Below, piece after piece: positions 20,293-29,391 of a stretch of 64,000 bases of DNA. The notes below the pieces were generated by a model. The model saw only the letters and a list, made by a program, of their open reading frames with translations. It was not told the DNA's origin and ran no database searches. Numbering within the stretch: the stretch's first letter is position 1; each line of letters begins with the position of its first letter. Position numbers and translations under genes: made by a program. The DNA lies in contig JAGIAH010000008.1 of NCBI GenBank assembly GCA_017744915.1, positions 1 through 64,000 on the forward strand. Reading direction: 5' to 3'. The stretch comes from Agrobacterium tumefaciens (GTDB lineage Bacteria > Pseudomonadota > Alphaproteobacteria > Rhizobiales > Rhizobiaceae).

Positions 20293-20306
20293 AATGTAGC
20301 TACATT
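20293..20306. promoter_or_regulatory. Perfect palindrome upstream of brnTA (probable BrnA operator)
   Basis: AATGTAGCTACATT is a perfect 14-bp palindrome ending 6 bp before the brnT ATG, in an AT-rich stretch. BrnTA operons are autoregulated through inverted repeats at this position, so operator function is a reasonable inference. Confidence 0.65.
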
Positions 20307-20358
20307 TATTAAAATATCAATGCAGCAAGTCAGATCACGAAAGAAGCGCTTTCACAAC

Positions 20359-21048
20359 TCAAAAAGCGCCTTCCCACTCCGCCATCGCCGCAATCACCGC
20401 CGGCAGGTCCTGCATGCGCGAGATCACCGTTTCGGCGCCGGCATCCGTCAGTCGGTCGGCGTGGCTCGGATAGGTGTGGGATGCGCCGGTAAAGCCGATG
20501 ACCCGCATGCCGGCGGCTCTCGCGCCGTGGATGCCGTGCACGGAATCCTCGACCACGACCACGCGGTCGGGAGAAACACCGAATTGCGCCGCACCATGCA
20601 GGAAGATATCGGGTTTTGGCTTCACGCGGTCGGCGCCAAGGTCCTTGGCGGAATAGATATGCGGCGCGAAATAGGGCTTCAGGCCCACCTTCGTCAGCAT
20701 CATGTCAAGCCGATGGCTGGAGGAGTTGGAGCAGATGCAGCGTGGCGTCGTCAGACGCGAGAGTGCGAATTTGACGCCTTCGATGATCTTCACATCGCGT
20801 TCCAGCCGCATGTCGAGCAGTTTTTCCGATTTGTCGAGCAGCGAGGCGGAAAGCGGAATGCTCGCTTCGTTTTCCACCTGCAGGAGAATGTTCTTCCAGG
20901 TCATGCCGGCGAAGCGCTCGCCCATTTCCTCGACGGAGATCGGATAACCGGCCTCGGTCAAAAGGCGGGATTCCACCTGCGCCGCGATGATTTCGGAATC
21001 GACCAGAACGCCGTCGCAGTCGAAAATAATGAGGTCGAAGCCGCTCAT
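20359..21048 (-). CDS. HAD-family phosphatase/phosphoglucomutase-like hydrolase
   Basis: 229-aa HAD subfamily IA protein. Motif I is IFDCDGVLVDSE at the N-terminus (nucleophile Asp), motif II is ICSNSSSHR, the lysine is in GADRVKPKPD, and motif IV is VVVEDSVHGIHGARAAGM. The helical cap after motif I resembles YieH/beta-phosphoglucomutase-like enzymes. The start at 21048 (MSGFDLI) is preferred over the 29-codon upstream extension. Physiological substrate is unknown. Monocistronic. Confidence 0.9.
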   Translation of the reverse strand: MSGFDLIIFDCDGVLVDSEIIAAQVESRLLTEAGYPISVEEMGERFAGMTWKNILLQVENEASIPLSASLLDKSEKLLDMRLERDVKIIEGVKFALSRLTTPRCICSNSSSHRLDMMLTKVGLKPYFAPHIYSAKDLGADRVKPKPDIFLHGAAQFGVSPDRVVVVEDSVHGIHGARAAGMRVIGFTGASHTYPSHADRLTDAGAETVISRMQDLPAVIAAMAEWEGAF

Positions 21049-21267
21049 GGGCGCTCCCGTATCGGATTTGTTTGGAAGAAATGATGCCGGGCTTTTAGAC
21101 CATGTCCGCGCCAAGCTCAACCGGCTCACCCGCAAGGGTCGGTCCCGCCCGGCTCATAGCTTGGCGGGAATGCGGCAAGCAAGCCGGGCTTCCAATATTC
21201 GGCTTTGCGTATATGGAGGGCGTAAAAACCGCTACACACAGTCGCGCCATATGCGTTATGGGATGTT

Positions 21268-21948
21268 ATGCCCAAGACAGTGAAAAACACGCCTGAAGAC
21301 ACCATTGCCGCACGCATCAGCCGCACGCTGGCCGACCGCATCGTTCGCGGCGAGCTGTCGCCGGGCGAACGTCTTCGGCAGGATCATATCGCCGCCGAAT
21401 TTGGCGCCTCGCATGTGCCGGTGCGCGAGGCCTTCCGCCGGCTGGAAGCGCAGGGTCTGGCCGCCAGCATTCCGCGCCGGGGTGTGAGGGTCGCGGATTT
21501 CGGTCTCGACGACGTGCGTGAAGTGGCGGAAATGCGCGCAGCCCTCGAGGTGCTGGCGCTGCGCCACGCCATTCCCAACATGACACCCGCCATTCTCGAT
21601 CAGGCGGAGGCTGCGACGCTCGAAGGCGATAGCGCCGTCGATGTGCAGCATTGGGAGGAGGCCAATCGTCGTTTCCACCGCCTCATCACCGCACCCTGCA
21701 ACATGCCGCGCCTGATGGAGGCGATCGACGGCCTGCATGCGGCGAGCGCCCGTTTCCTGTTTTCCACCTGGCGGGCCGGCTGGGAGCGCCGCACCGATAC
21801 CGATCACCGTGCCATCATCGACGCGCTGCGCGGCGGCCGCGCCGAGGAGGCGGTGCGCATTCTTGACGGACATGTGCAATGGATCGGCCGCAAGGCGATC
21901 CGCACCTCGTCCGGCTCGGTGCGTGACGCCTTCGCCATCGTTGGATAG
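21268..21948 (+). CDS. GntR-family (FadR/FCD) transcriptional regulator
   Basis: 226-aa regulator. The winged-helix N-terminal domain contains IVRGELSPGERLRQDHIAAEF and SHVPVREAFRRLEAQGL (about residues 25-70). The C-terminal all-helical FCD domain has histidines likely to bind a metal or carboxylate ligand (for example DTDHRAIIDALR). Typical of regulators of sugar acid or amino acid catabolism. It is followed 9 bp later by a DUF1284 gene, so the two form an operon. The effector is unknown. Confidence 0.92.
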   Translation: MPKTVKNTPEDTIAARISRTLADRIVRGELSPGERLRQDHIAAEFGASHVPVREAFRRLEAQGLAASIPRRGVRVADFGLDDVREVAEMRAALEVLALRHAIPNMTPAILDQAEAATLEGDSAVDVQHWEEANRRFHRLITAPCNMPRLMEAIDGLHAASARFLFSTWRAGWERRTDTDHRAIIDALRGGRAEEAVRILDGHVQWIGRKAIRTSSGSVRDAFAIVG

Positions 21949-21957
21949 GGCGGCCCC

Positions 21958-22467
21958 GTGACCGTCCGCCTGCGGCCCCACCACCTTCTCTGCATGCTGA
22001 CCTATATCGGCAAGGGCTACACATCCGGCTTCGTGGAAAATTACGACCGTGTCGCCGCCCGGTTGAATGCGGGCGAAGATATCGAACTGGTGGAAGGGGC
22101 GGACGACATCTGCGAGGGCCTGCTCTGCGAAAGCCATGCGCACTGTTTCAACGAAGGCGTGGTGCAACGGGACGAGACGGCCCGTCTCTCGGTTTCGGCG
22201 CTTCTGGGCGAAACACTAGTCGCGGGCAAAAGGCTGCAGGCGACGCCGGATTTTCTCGCGAAAATGCGCGCGGCTTTCGCTGCCGGAGACATCCGGCAGG
22301 CCTGTCGCGGCTGTCAGTGGATCAGGCTTTGCGACCGCATCGCGGCCTCGGGTTTTGCCGGCGTGAAAATCGGTACGCCGTTACAGGTCGTGCCGAAGGA
22401 TGCGACGCGTCCTTCGATGCACCCGATGCTCAGGCCCAAATATGGGCCGTCGGGCCGGAAATTGTGA
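21958..22467 (+). CDS. DUF1284 family cysteine-rich protein
   Basis: 169-aa protein starting with GTG. DUF1284 features: the N-terminal LRPHHLLCMLTYIGKGYT block, a cysteine cluster in DICEGLLCESHAHC and another in CRGCQWIRLC. Cysteine spacing suggests binding of a metal or Fe-S cluster, but no function has been shown. It sits directly behind a GntR regulator and is presumably co-regulated. The role is not known; annotation is limited to family. Confidence 0.83.
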   Translation: MTVRLRPHHLLCMLTYIGKGYTSGFVENYDRVAARLNAGEDIELVEGADDICEGLLCESHAHCFNEGVVQRDETARLSVSALLGETLVAGKRLQATPDFLAKMRAAFAAGDIRQACRGCQWIRLCDRIAASGFAGVKIGTPLQVVPKDATRPSMHPMLRPKYGPSGRKL

Positions 22468-22480
22468 CGCCCCAACGCGA

Positions 22481-23581
22481 CTACTCCGCCACAGTCGTTT
22501 CGGTCCGCTCCGCCGCCTTGACGGTCGCCCTGATCTCCTTCGGGTCACGGCCGGATTTCTTGTCGTAGCTTACCTTCACCGAATAATCGCCGGGATGCAG
22601 GGTTTCCTGATGTTTCGTGCCGTAACGGCCGGAAATCTCCTTCTGCGTGCCCTGAATATCCCTGGTCGTTTCAACGATATCGATCCGTTCAGCACCAGGG
22701 GCGGTGATTGCGAGAACGCCCGCATCGAGATCGAGGGTGATTTCCGTGCGTTTCCCGGCCGTCACGGTGAAAGGCTGTTCCACCGTCACCTTGCCGAGAC
22801 GGGCGCGCATGACGAAATCCCCGGCCGGCATTTCCATCATCTTGCCGGTGCCGTAAATGCCGTTGATGGTCTCGCGCGTGCCATCCAGCGTTTCCTTGGC
22901 CGACATGGCCTCGAAGCGGATATCATCCGTTTCGACGGTCCTGCCGCCTTCCGCATAAACCGCCTTGGCGACGACCACCCCGCTCGGAATGACCAGTTCG
23001 TGGTTGATCTTCTCGCCGGCCTTGATGGCAAGGGTTTCCTCAGCCCGCGCCGGGCCTATGCTGCCGGTAAGGGTGATCTCGCCCGCCGGCACGAAGACGG
23101 TATTCTGGCCGTAGACACTGTCCTTGAAATCGCCCCTGGTTATTTCGGTTTTCGCCTGCGTTTCCACATCGCCGCCCGCGCTGCGTTTTGGCACGACGGT
23201 CAGTTCCGCCGCGTCGAAATTCACCTTCGGCCGCGCGATGCTTCCCTCCTTTACCTCGAAGGGCACTTCGCGGGTCACATTGCCGAGTGCCGCCAGGCCG
23301 ACATATTTGCCAGTCGGCAGCTTCGCCTCGAAGGTCGCGTCATAGGAGCCGCCGGCATTCACGTCGGTGCGCGCGCCGGTCCGGTCGGCCTTGTAGAAAT
23401 CCCACCGCACCCTGCCGCTATTGCCGAGCGAGGGGCCGCCATCGAACAGCACCGCGTCGGTGACGACGTTATATTGCGGGGCCGGTTCCTGCGCCTGCGA
23501 CAGCGCCGGCAGCGCCGTTGCGAAAAAAGCGGCGCAAACGACATTCATGGAAAAAGAAGCCATTTTCATCACGGACCCCAT
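22481..23581 (-). CDS. Exported beta-rich repeat protein of unknown function
   Basis: 366-aa protein with signal peptide (MASFSMNVVCAAFFATALPALSQAQ). The mature part consists of repeated beta-sandwich-like units carrying recurrent phrases such as AKLPTGKYVG, FVPAGEITLTG, EMPAGDFVMRARLG and TLHPGDYSVKVSY, roughly one per 80-90 residues, resembling PEGA or carboxypeptidase-regulatory-like units. No catalytic motif is seen. ATG at 23581 follows a GGGGG stretch; the frame extends 47 codons further upstream without signal features. Location is probably periplasmic. I do not recognise a specific family. Confidence 0.78.
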   Translation of the reverse strand: MGSVMKMASFSMNVVCAAFFATALPALSQAQEPAPQYNVVTDAVLFDGGPSLGNSGRVRWDFYKADRTGARTDVNAGGSYDATFEAKLPTGKYVGLAALGNVTREVPFEVKEGSIARPKVNFDAAELTVVPKRSAGGDVETQAKTEITRGDFKDSVYGQNTVFVPAGEITLTGSIGPARAEETLAIKAGEKINHELVIPSGVVVAKAVYAEGGRTVETDDIRFEAMSAKETLDGTRETINGIYGTGKMMEMPAGDFVMRARLGKVTVEQPFTVTAGKRTEITLDLDAGVLAITAPGAERIDIVETTRDIQGTQKEISGRYGTKHQETLHPGDYSVKVSYDKKSGRDPKEIRATVKAAERTETTVAE

Positions 23582-23780
23582 TGCGGATTCCCCCCTGCCA
23601 GACCGGTCCTCCCTGAGCCCGGAACAGGCGGAACTGGAGAACCCATTGCGCACAACGTTTTTGCCGCGCTTCGGGTTCCCCGCCTGGCGTTGCAAATCGC
23701 GCCTGCGCGTTGCAACAGCCATTTATTTCGCATTTTCCGTGACTTGTTCAGGCTTTGATAACCATCTTCGGTAACCATAA

Positions 23781-24962
<1,182 letters not shown>

Positions 24963-25337
24963 TCGAGAGCCGTGAAGGCTGGAGACGGACGATCCACCGC
25001 CCGCCCTTGTCAGAATACGTCTCTGTCCGGTTTAGTACCTTCAGTCCCGGATGGAGAACGACCAACGCCCGGCACCTCGGTGTCGGGCGTTGGTATTTTC
25101 GAATATATAATTTTAGTTAGACAAGTTTCGCGCAAGAGACGGCCAGTACTGTCTCAATCAAAGCAGTGGTTGTGAAAATCCGGTTCGGAAGGCTCACAAA
25201 AACATTGCGTCCGATGCCGCTTGCGGCAGGACTGGCGCAGGCCGGAGACCGCCATTTCCGCCTGCGCCAATTTCTTTTCCCGATCTGTTTTGACAAACTT
25301 TGCCAAATTCTGCGCCCTGTCTTCAAAGGAGATACAG
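24963..25337 (+). other. 375-bp gap after ccrM: two hairpins and a probable promoter
   Basis: Holds the ccrM terminator (25061-25098), a second hairpin (TGGCGCAGGC / GCCTGCGCCA at 25233-25269) with a following TTTCTTTT, then a TTGACA box (about 25288) and the Shine-Dalgarno AAAGGAGATACAG of the parD remnant. No ORF of its own. Confidence 0.55.
25061..25098 (+). terminator. Rho-independent terminator of ccrM
   Basis: Stem ACCAACGCCCG / CGGGCGTTGGT with additional inner pairing (CAC/GTG) around a CTCG loop, followed by ATTTT. Very stable. Confidence 0.85.
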
Positions 25338-25606
25338 ATGGCGACCATGAATATATCGTTGCCTAGCCCGATGAAGGAATGGGTCGAGGCCCAGTCGAAA
25401 ACAGGCCGTTACTCCAACGCCAGCGACTATGTGCGCGATCTTATTCGCAGGGACCAGGAGCGGGGCGCGAACGGGACGAATTGCTGCCGCCGCTGCGCAT
25501 TCATCGCTTCAGGGCGCATCTGGTTGTCTATAGGATCGACGCGGACGACGAAGTGTTCATCGTCCGCGTGCGCCATGGACATGAGGACTGGGTGAATGAA
25601 CCCTAA
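25338..25606 (+). pseudogene. ParD-ParE toxin-antitoxin remnant with internal deletion
   Basis: The first about 45 codons encode an intact ParD N-terminus: a ribbon-helix-helix (MATMNISLPSPMKEWVEAQS) and GRYSNASDYVRDLIRRDQER. After that the frame loses similarity. A second frame, offset by one, encodes the C-terminal end of a ParE toxin (RFRAHLVVYRIDADDEVFIV then RVRHGHEDW) up to a stop at 25606. The middle, covering the ParD tail and most of ParE, is missing, so an internal deletion has fused the two ends. The strong ribosome-binding site is retained. A short ParD-like peptide could still be made, but the toxin is not. Confidence 0.8.
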
Positions 25607-25639
25607 TCCTTGACATGAAGTGATATCAGGGTCGGTATC

Positions 25640-26251
25640 CTACACCTCCACCCCATAATCCTGCAGATCCTGCTTCAGCTTTTCCGCGCCGGTGAACTGC
25701 ACCGCCTGCCAGCCTGCCGCCTTTGCGCCTTCCACATTGATGAGCGTGTCATCGATGAAGAGGGTGGCTGCGGGGTTGAGGCCGAAGTCGCGGGCGTGCA
25801 GCTCGTAAATCGCGACGTCCGGCTTGATGAGCTTGATGTCGCCGGAAACGGTGACGCCGCGCGGCAAGGTGAGGAACGGGAACATCTTCTGCGCTTCGCG
25901 GAAGGTGTCGGAGGCGAAGTTGGTCAGCATGGTCACATCGTGGCCGCTGTCGATCAGGCCAACCATGATTGCGACGCTGTCGTCATAGGAATGCGAGACC
26001 ATCTCGTGCCAGAACTTGCGGAAGAAGCGGATGTGTTCTTCCCTCTCCGGGAACTTCTCCACCAGCAGCGCCTCGGCATCTTCCCAGCGGCGGCCGCGAT
26101 CCTGTTCGAGGTTCCAGTCATGGGTGCAGACATTCTCGAAGAACCACTTGCGCTCGTCGGCATCGGGAATGAGGCGGCTATAGGGAATATGCGGATCGTA
26201 GTGGATCAGCACCTTGCCGATGTCGAATACGATATGGTCAATCTTGGTCAT
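25640..26251 (-). CDS. HAD-family hydrolase (subfamily IA, YihX-like)
   Basis: 203-aa protein. HAD motif I is VFDIGKVLIHYD (nucleophile Asp10 region), motif II is MLTNFAS, the lysine is in IKLIKPDVAIYE, and motif IV is LFIDDTLINVEGAKAAGW. Resembles alpha-D-glucose-1-phosphate phosphatase YihX and haloacid-dehalogenase-like proteins; the substrate cannot be assigned. Its ATG overlaps the mutY stop, so it is the second gene of a mutY operon. Confidence 0.9.
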   Translation of the reverse strand: MTKIDHIVFDIGKVLIHYDPHIPYSRLIPDADERKWFFENVCTHDWNLEQDRGRRWEDAEALLVEKFPEREEHIRFFRKFWHEMVSHSYDDSVAIMVGLIDSGHDVTMLTNFASDTFREAQKMFPFLTLPRGVTVSGDIKLIKPDVAIYELHARDFGLNPAATLFIDDTLINVEGAKAAGWQAVQFTGAEKLKQDLQDYGVEV

Positions 26252-27360
26252 CGAACTTTCCTGCTTTTATCGAATGCGGATGGAATAGCCTCTGCAATCA
26301 CTTTTTTCATCAGTGTTGGCAGCGCCTGCGCGTCAAGATTTGTAACCGGCTCCCACCATCCGTCATCAGGGCCGGTTTGAAGGCTATCCGGAACCTGCGC
26401 GCGATAGACGGTGAGCCGTAGTTCGAAATGGGTGAAGACATGCACGATGACGCCCGCCGCCTGCCAGCCGGCAGCGAAGGGCGCGTGGCTTGCATCCGTG
26501 CCGCCATCCATGCGCGCGGTCCATGCCGTTGTCGGCACCTCGGTCATGCCACCCAGAAGCCCGCTCTCGATGCGTCGCCTGAGCAGAATTTCGCCCTCTG
26601 TATTCACCGCCACGAAGGCGGCGCCGAGCCGCACGGGCTTTGTCTTTTTGGCGGCCTTGACCGGAAAACGCTCCGGCTCGTCATGGGCAAGCGCCAGACA
26701 GGCGCCATTGAAGGGACAGAGCGCGCAGGCCGGCCGTTTCGGCGTGCAGATCGTCGCGCCGAGATCCATCATCGCCTGGGCAAAATCGCCGGGGCGATCA
26801 GAAGGCGTAAGCTCGGCCACCTTCGCTTTCATGGCGGGCTTTGAGCCGGGCAGGGGGGCGTCGATGGAAAAGAGACGGGAGATGACGCGCTCCACATTGC
26901 CGTCCATCACCGCCGCCCGCCGGTTAAAAGCGATGGCCGCGACGGCTGCGGCGGTATAATCGCCGATGCCGGGCAGTTCCTTCAGGCCCTCTTCACTGTC
27001 CGGAAAGGTGCCGCCATGCTCGCGCGCCACGGCTTCGGCGCATTTCTTCAGGTTGCGGGCGCGGGCATAATAACCGAGCCCCGCCCAGGCGGCCATGACA
27101 TCCTCGACCGGTGCCGCTGCCAGATCGCTGACGCGCGGCCAGGCGGCAAGGAACTTCAGGAAATAGGGTTTTACCGCCTGCACCGTCGTCTGCTGCAGCA
27201 TCACTTCGGAGAGCCAGACGTGATAGGGATCGGCGCGTTTTCCCTGTGCCGCCATGGATGGCGAGGTGCGCCATGGCAATTCGCGATGGTGCCGGTCGTA
27301 CCATGCGAGAAGTTGTTCCGCCGTCGGATGTGATGTTTGTTGTCGCGCATATGTGTTCAT
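26248..27360 (-). CDS. mutY: Adenine DNA glycosylase
   Basis: Removes adenine mispaired with 8-oxoguanine. 370 aa from ATG 27360. The HhH-GPD domain contains catalytic Glu52 (SEVMLQQTTV), the helix-hairpin-helix LPGIGDYTAAA, and catalytic Asp153 (VMDGNVERV). The [4Fe-4S] cluster ligands are Cys205, Cys212, Cys215 and Cys221. A C-terminal NUDIX-like domain (about 240-360) for 8-oxoG recognition follows. The frame could begin 29 codons earlier, but MNTYARQQ is the better start. Coupled to the downstream HAD gene. Confidence 0.96.
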   Translation of the reverse strand: MNTYARQQTSHPTAEQLLAWYDRHHRELPWRTSPSMAAQGKRADPYHVWLSEVMLQQTTVQAVKPYFLKFLAAWPRVSDLAAAPVEDVMAAWAGLGYYARARNLKKCAEAVAREHGGTFPDSEEGLKELPGIGDYTAAAVAAIAFNRRAAVMDGNVERVISRLFSIDAPLPGSKPAMKAKVAELTPSDRPGDFAQAMMDLGATICTPKRPACALCPFNGACLALAHDEPERFPVKAAKKTKPVRLGAAFVAVNTEGEILLRRRIESGLLGGMTEVPTTAWTARMDGGTDASHAPFAAGWQAAGVIVHVFTHFELRLTVYRAQVPDSLQTGPDDGWWEPVTNLDAQALPTLMKKVIAEAIPSAFDKSRKVR

Positions 27361-27484
27361 CGCCGCTGAACATAGAGACGACGCGGCAATCTGCAACAGC
27401 AGCCTGCCGCTGCAACGTGGAAAACCGTGCCCGGCAATGAATGCCACGACATCGAAACCTGATCCGATTTAGGAGGAAGAGCCC

Positions 27485-27949
27485 ATGCTGAATGCGCTGC
27501 AGGATAATATACCGCAACCGTTCCTTTATGTTGTCGGGGTTCTCTCGGCCCTTTGCCTGATCGGAAACCTGTTGAACCATGTTGGCCGGCTGTATTTCGG
27601 TCGGCAAAACAGCGTGGCGTTTGTGGTCTCCCGCCTGATCGGGGAAGTCCGTGAACTGGAAAAGATGAGAGGCAAACCCTCGCGCCGGTTTCGAATTCTC
27701 GAATCCGGTTTCTGGGCGATTTTCTGCCATGGCCTGTGGATATACCTCTCCGTCGTGCTGATCTGCATGTTGGTGATTGCCGCTATCTCGGATAAGCCGG
27801 GAACAGGGCATCTGAAGATTTTGGCCGGCGGATATTTCCTCTTTGGATGTTTGGTGGCGAGAATGATACGCTTTGGCGCCTGCCGGGACTGGCGACGATT
27901 CCGCACATTGTTGCGCGGTGAAGAAGATGACGATGGCGCGACCGCTTGA
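27485..27949 (+). CDS. Small membrane protein of unknown function
   Basis: 154-aa protein. It has hydrophobic segments near residues 11-32 (FLYVVGVLSALCLIGNLL), 84-103 (WIYLSVVLICMLVIAAI) and 112-128 (ILAGGYFLFGCLVARM), with an acidic C-terminus (GEEDDDGA). No family recognised. AGGAGGAAGAGCCC lies before the ATG, a strong ribosome-binding site. It sits 28 bp ahead of the DciA-like gene, and co-transcription is likely. Codon use looks like its neighbours. Confidence 0.7.
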   Translation: MLNALQDNIPQPFLYVVGVLSALCLIGNLLNHVGRLYFGRQNSVAFVVSRLIGEVRELEKMRGKPSRRFRILESGFWAIFCHGLWIYLSVVLICMLVIAAISDKPGTGHLKILAGGYFLFGCLVARMIRFGACRDWRRFRTLLRGEEDDDGATA

Positions 27950-27976
27950 GGTCGCTTGGCCTCTGTCGAGGAGAGC

Positions 27977-28498
27977 ATGAAGAAACCCGCAGATTCATTT
28001 CGCAAAGGCGTCGTCCAGATCGCCGAAGTCGCCAATGACATCATGGACCCCGTGCTGTCGAAGCGGGCGGGCATCAACACGGCGCTGCTCGGCTCCTGGG
28101 ATGAAATCGCCGGTGACGATTTTGCCGATTGCACGCGGCCGGAAAAGATCACCTGGCCGCGCCGCGACGAAGGCCCGGATCGCGGCGGTTATCAGCCCGG
28201 CGTGCTGACGATCGCCTGCGAAGGCGCGCGTGCCTTGTTCCTCACCCATGCACAGGGTGAACTTATCGCCCGCATCAATGGCTTCTTCGGCTTTCCGGCG
28301 GTGCGCCAGATCAGGATCGTGCAGAAACCGGTGTCGCAGACCATTGCCCGTCGGCGCAAACCGCAGCCCCTGCGCGGCGATGCGGCAAAACGTCTCGATG
28401 ACATGATGGAAGGCATCGAGAGCGAGGCATTGCGCAAGGCGGTGGAACGGCTTGGCACGGCGGTCTTGCAGAAAAAGCCGCGTGGCCGAACGATTTGA
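27977..28498 (+). CDS. DciA/DUF721-family protein
   Basis: 173-aa protein. The N-terminal region around SWDEIAGDDFADCTRPEKITWPRR and GVLTIACEGARALFLTH matches DUF721, the family that contains DciA, the ancestral loader of the replicative helicase DnaB. Alphaproteobacteria usually lack DnaC, so this is a plausible helicase loader; that role is inferred from the family. The start at 27977 follows GAGGAG; an in-frame ATG at 27956 is weaker. The C-terminus is basic. Confidence 0.83.
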   Translation: MKKPADSFRKGVVQIAEVANDIMDPVLSKRAGINTALLGSWDEIAGDDFADCTRPEKITWPRRDEGPDRGGYQPGVLTIACEGARALFLTHAQGELIARINGFFGFPAVRQIRIVQKPVSQTIARRRKPQPLRGDAAKRLDDMMEGIESEALRKAVERLGTAVLQKKPRGRTI

Positions 28499-28626
28499 TC
28501 GGTGCGGTTGTCCTTGACTGGTCACAATTCTTTGACAAGAAGAGACCAAAACCCTGCTTGTGATGAACAGGCCGTCGCTATATCGGAATCAACGGACAAT
28601 AGAGTCTATTACCAACAGGTGCTTTC

Positions 28627-29307
28627 ATGCATTTTCCCGAACTGACCATTTCCCGTCGCAGCCTTCTCGGCGGTGTTGCCCTCGCTGCCGTTGCCACGGC
28701 CCTGCCGTTTGCCTTCACGCCCGGTATTGCCGAGGCGCAGGAACTGCCTGAATCCACCGGTGATGTGGACATGGCTGCGGTGATGAAGCCCGGCCCGCTG
28801 CCGGAAGCCGCACTCGGCGATGCCAACGCACCCGTCAAGATCGTCGAATATATGTCGATGACCTGCCCGCACTGCGCCAACTTCCACAACAAGACCTTCG
28901 AAGAAATCAAGAAGAAGTACATCGATACCGGCAAGGTCTATTTCGTGCTGCGCGAATTCCCGTTCGATCCGCGCGCCGCTGCTGCCTTCATGCTGGCACG
29001 CTGTGCACCGGAAGGTCAGTATTTCCCCTTCGTTTCCATGCTGTTCAAGCAGCAGCAGAGCTGGGCTGTAGCCCAGGATGCGCGCGCCGCCCTACTGCAA
29101 ATGTCGAAAATGGCCGGTTTCTCACAGGAGTCTTTCGAGGCCTGCTTGACGAACCAGAAACTTCTGGATGATGTGAACGCAACCATGCAACGCGGTGCGA
29201 CGGAATTCGGCGTCAACTCCACGCCGACTTTCATCATCAACGGCAAGAAATACGCAGGAGACATGTCGGTTGAAACCATGTCGGCTGTCATCGACAAGCT
29301 GCTCTGA
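28627..29307 (+). CDS. Tat-exported DsbA-family thiol-disulfide oxidoreductase
   Basis: 226-aa periplasmic thioredoxin-fold protein. The leader SRRSLLGGVALAAVATAL contains a twin arginine (Arg10-Arg11), pointing to Tat export. The active site is CPHC (Cys80-Cys83) in YMSMTCPHCANFH, and a cis-proline follows in NSTPTFIINGKK. Belongs to the DsbA/BdbD-like 'thioredoxin_4' group rather than classical DsbA. A terminator follows, then smc. It probably introduces disulfides; a reductase role is not excluded. Confidence 0.92.
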   Translation: MHFPELTISRRSLLGGVALAAVATALPFAFTPGIAEAQELPESTGDVDMAAVMKPGPLPEAALGDANAPVKIVEYMSMTCPHCANFHNKTFEEIKKKYIDTGKVYFVLREFPFDPRAAAAFMLARCAPEGQYFPFVSMLFKQQQSWAVAQDARAALLQMSKMAGFSQESFEACLTNQKLLDDVNATMQRGATEFGVNSTPTFIINGKKYAGDMSVETMSAVIDKLL

Positions 29308-29325
29308 TCATCGAAGCCTTCAGAA

Positions 29326-29361
29326 AGCGGGCGGCGGATATTTCTGCACGCCCGTTTTTTA
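29326..29361 (+). terminator. Terminator between dsbA-like gene and smc
   Basis: Stem GCGGGCG / CGCCCGT with a 15-nt loop, followed by TTTTTT. It separates the two genes, although smc starts only about 30 bp further on. Confidence 0.75.
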
Positions 29362-29391
29362 TTGCCGTTTTTCTACCCGGAGCGTGACGGC

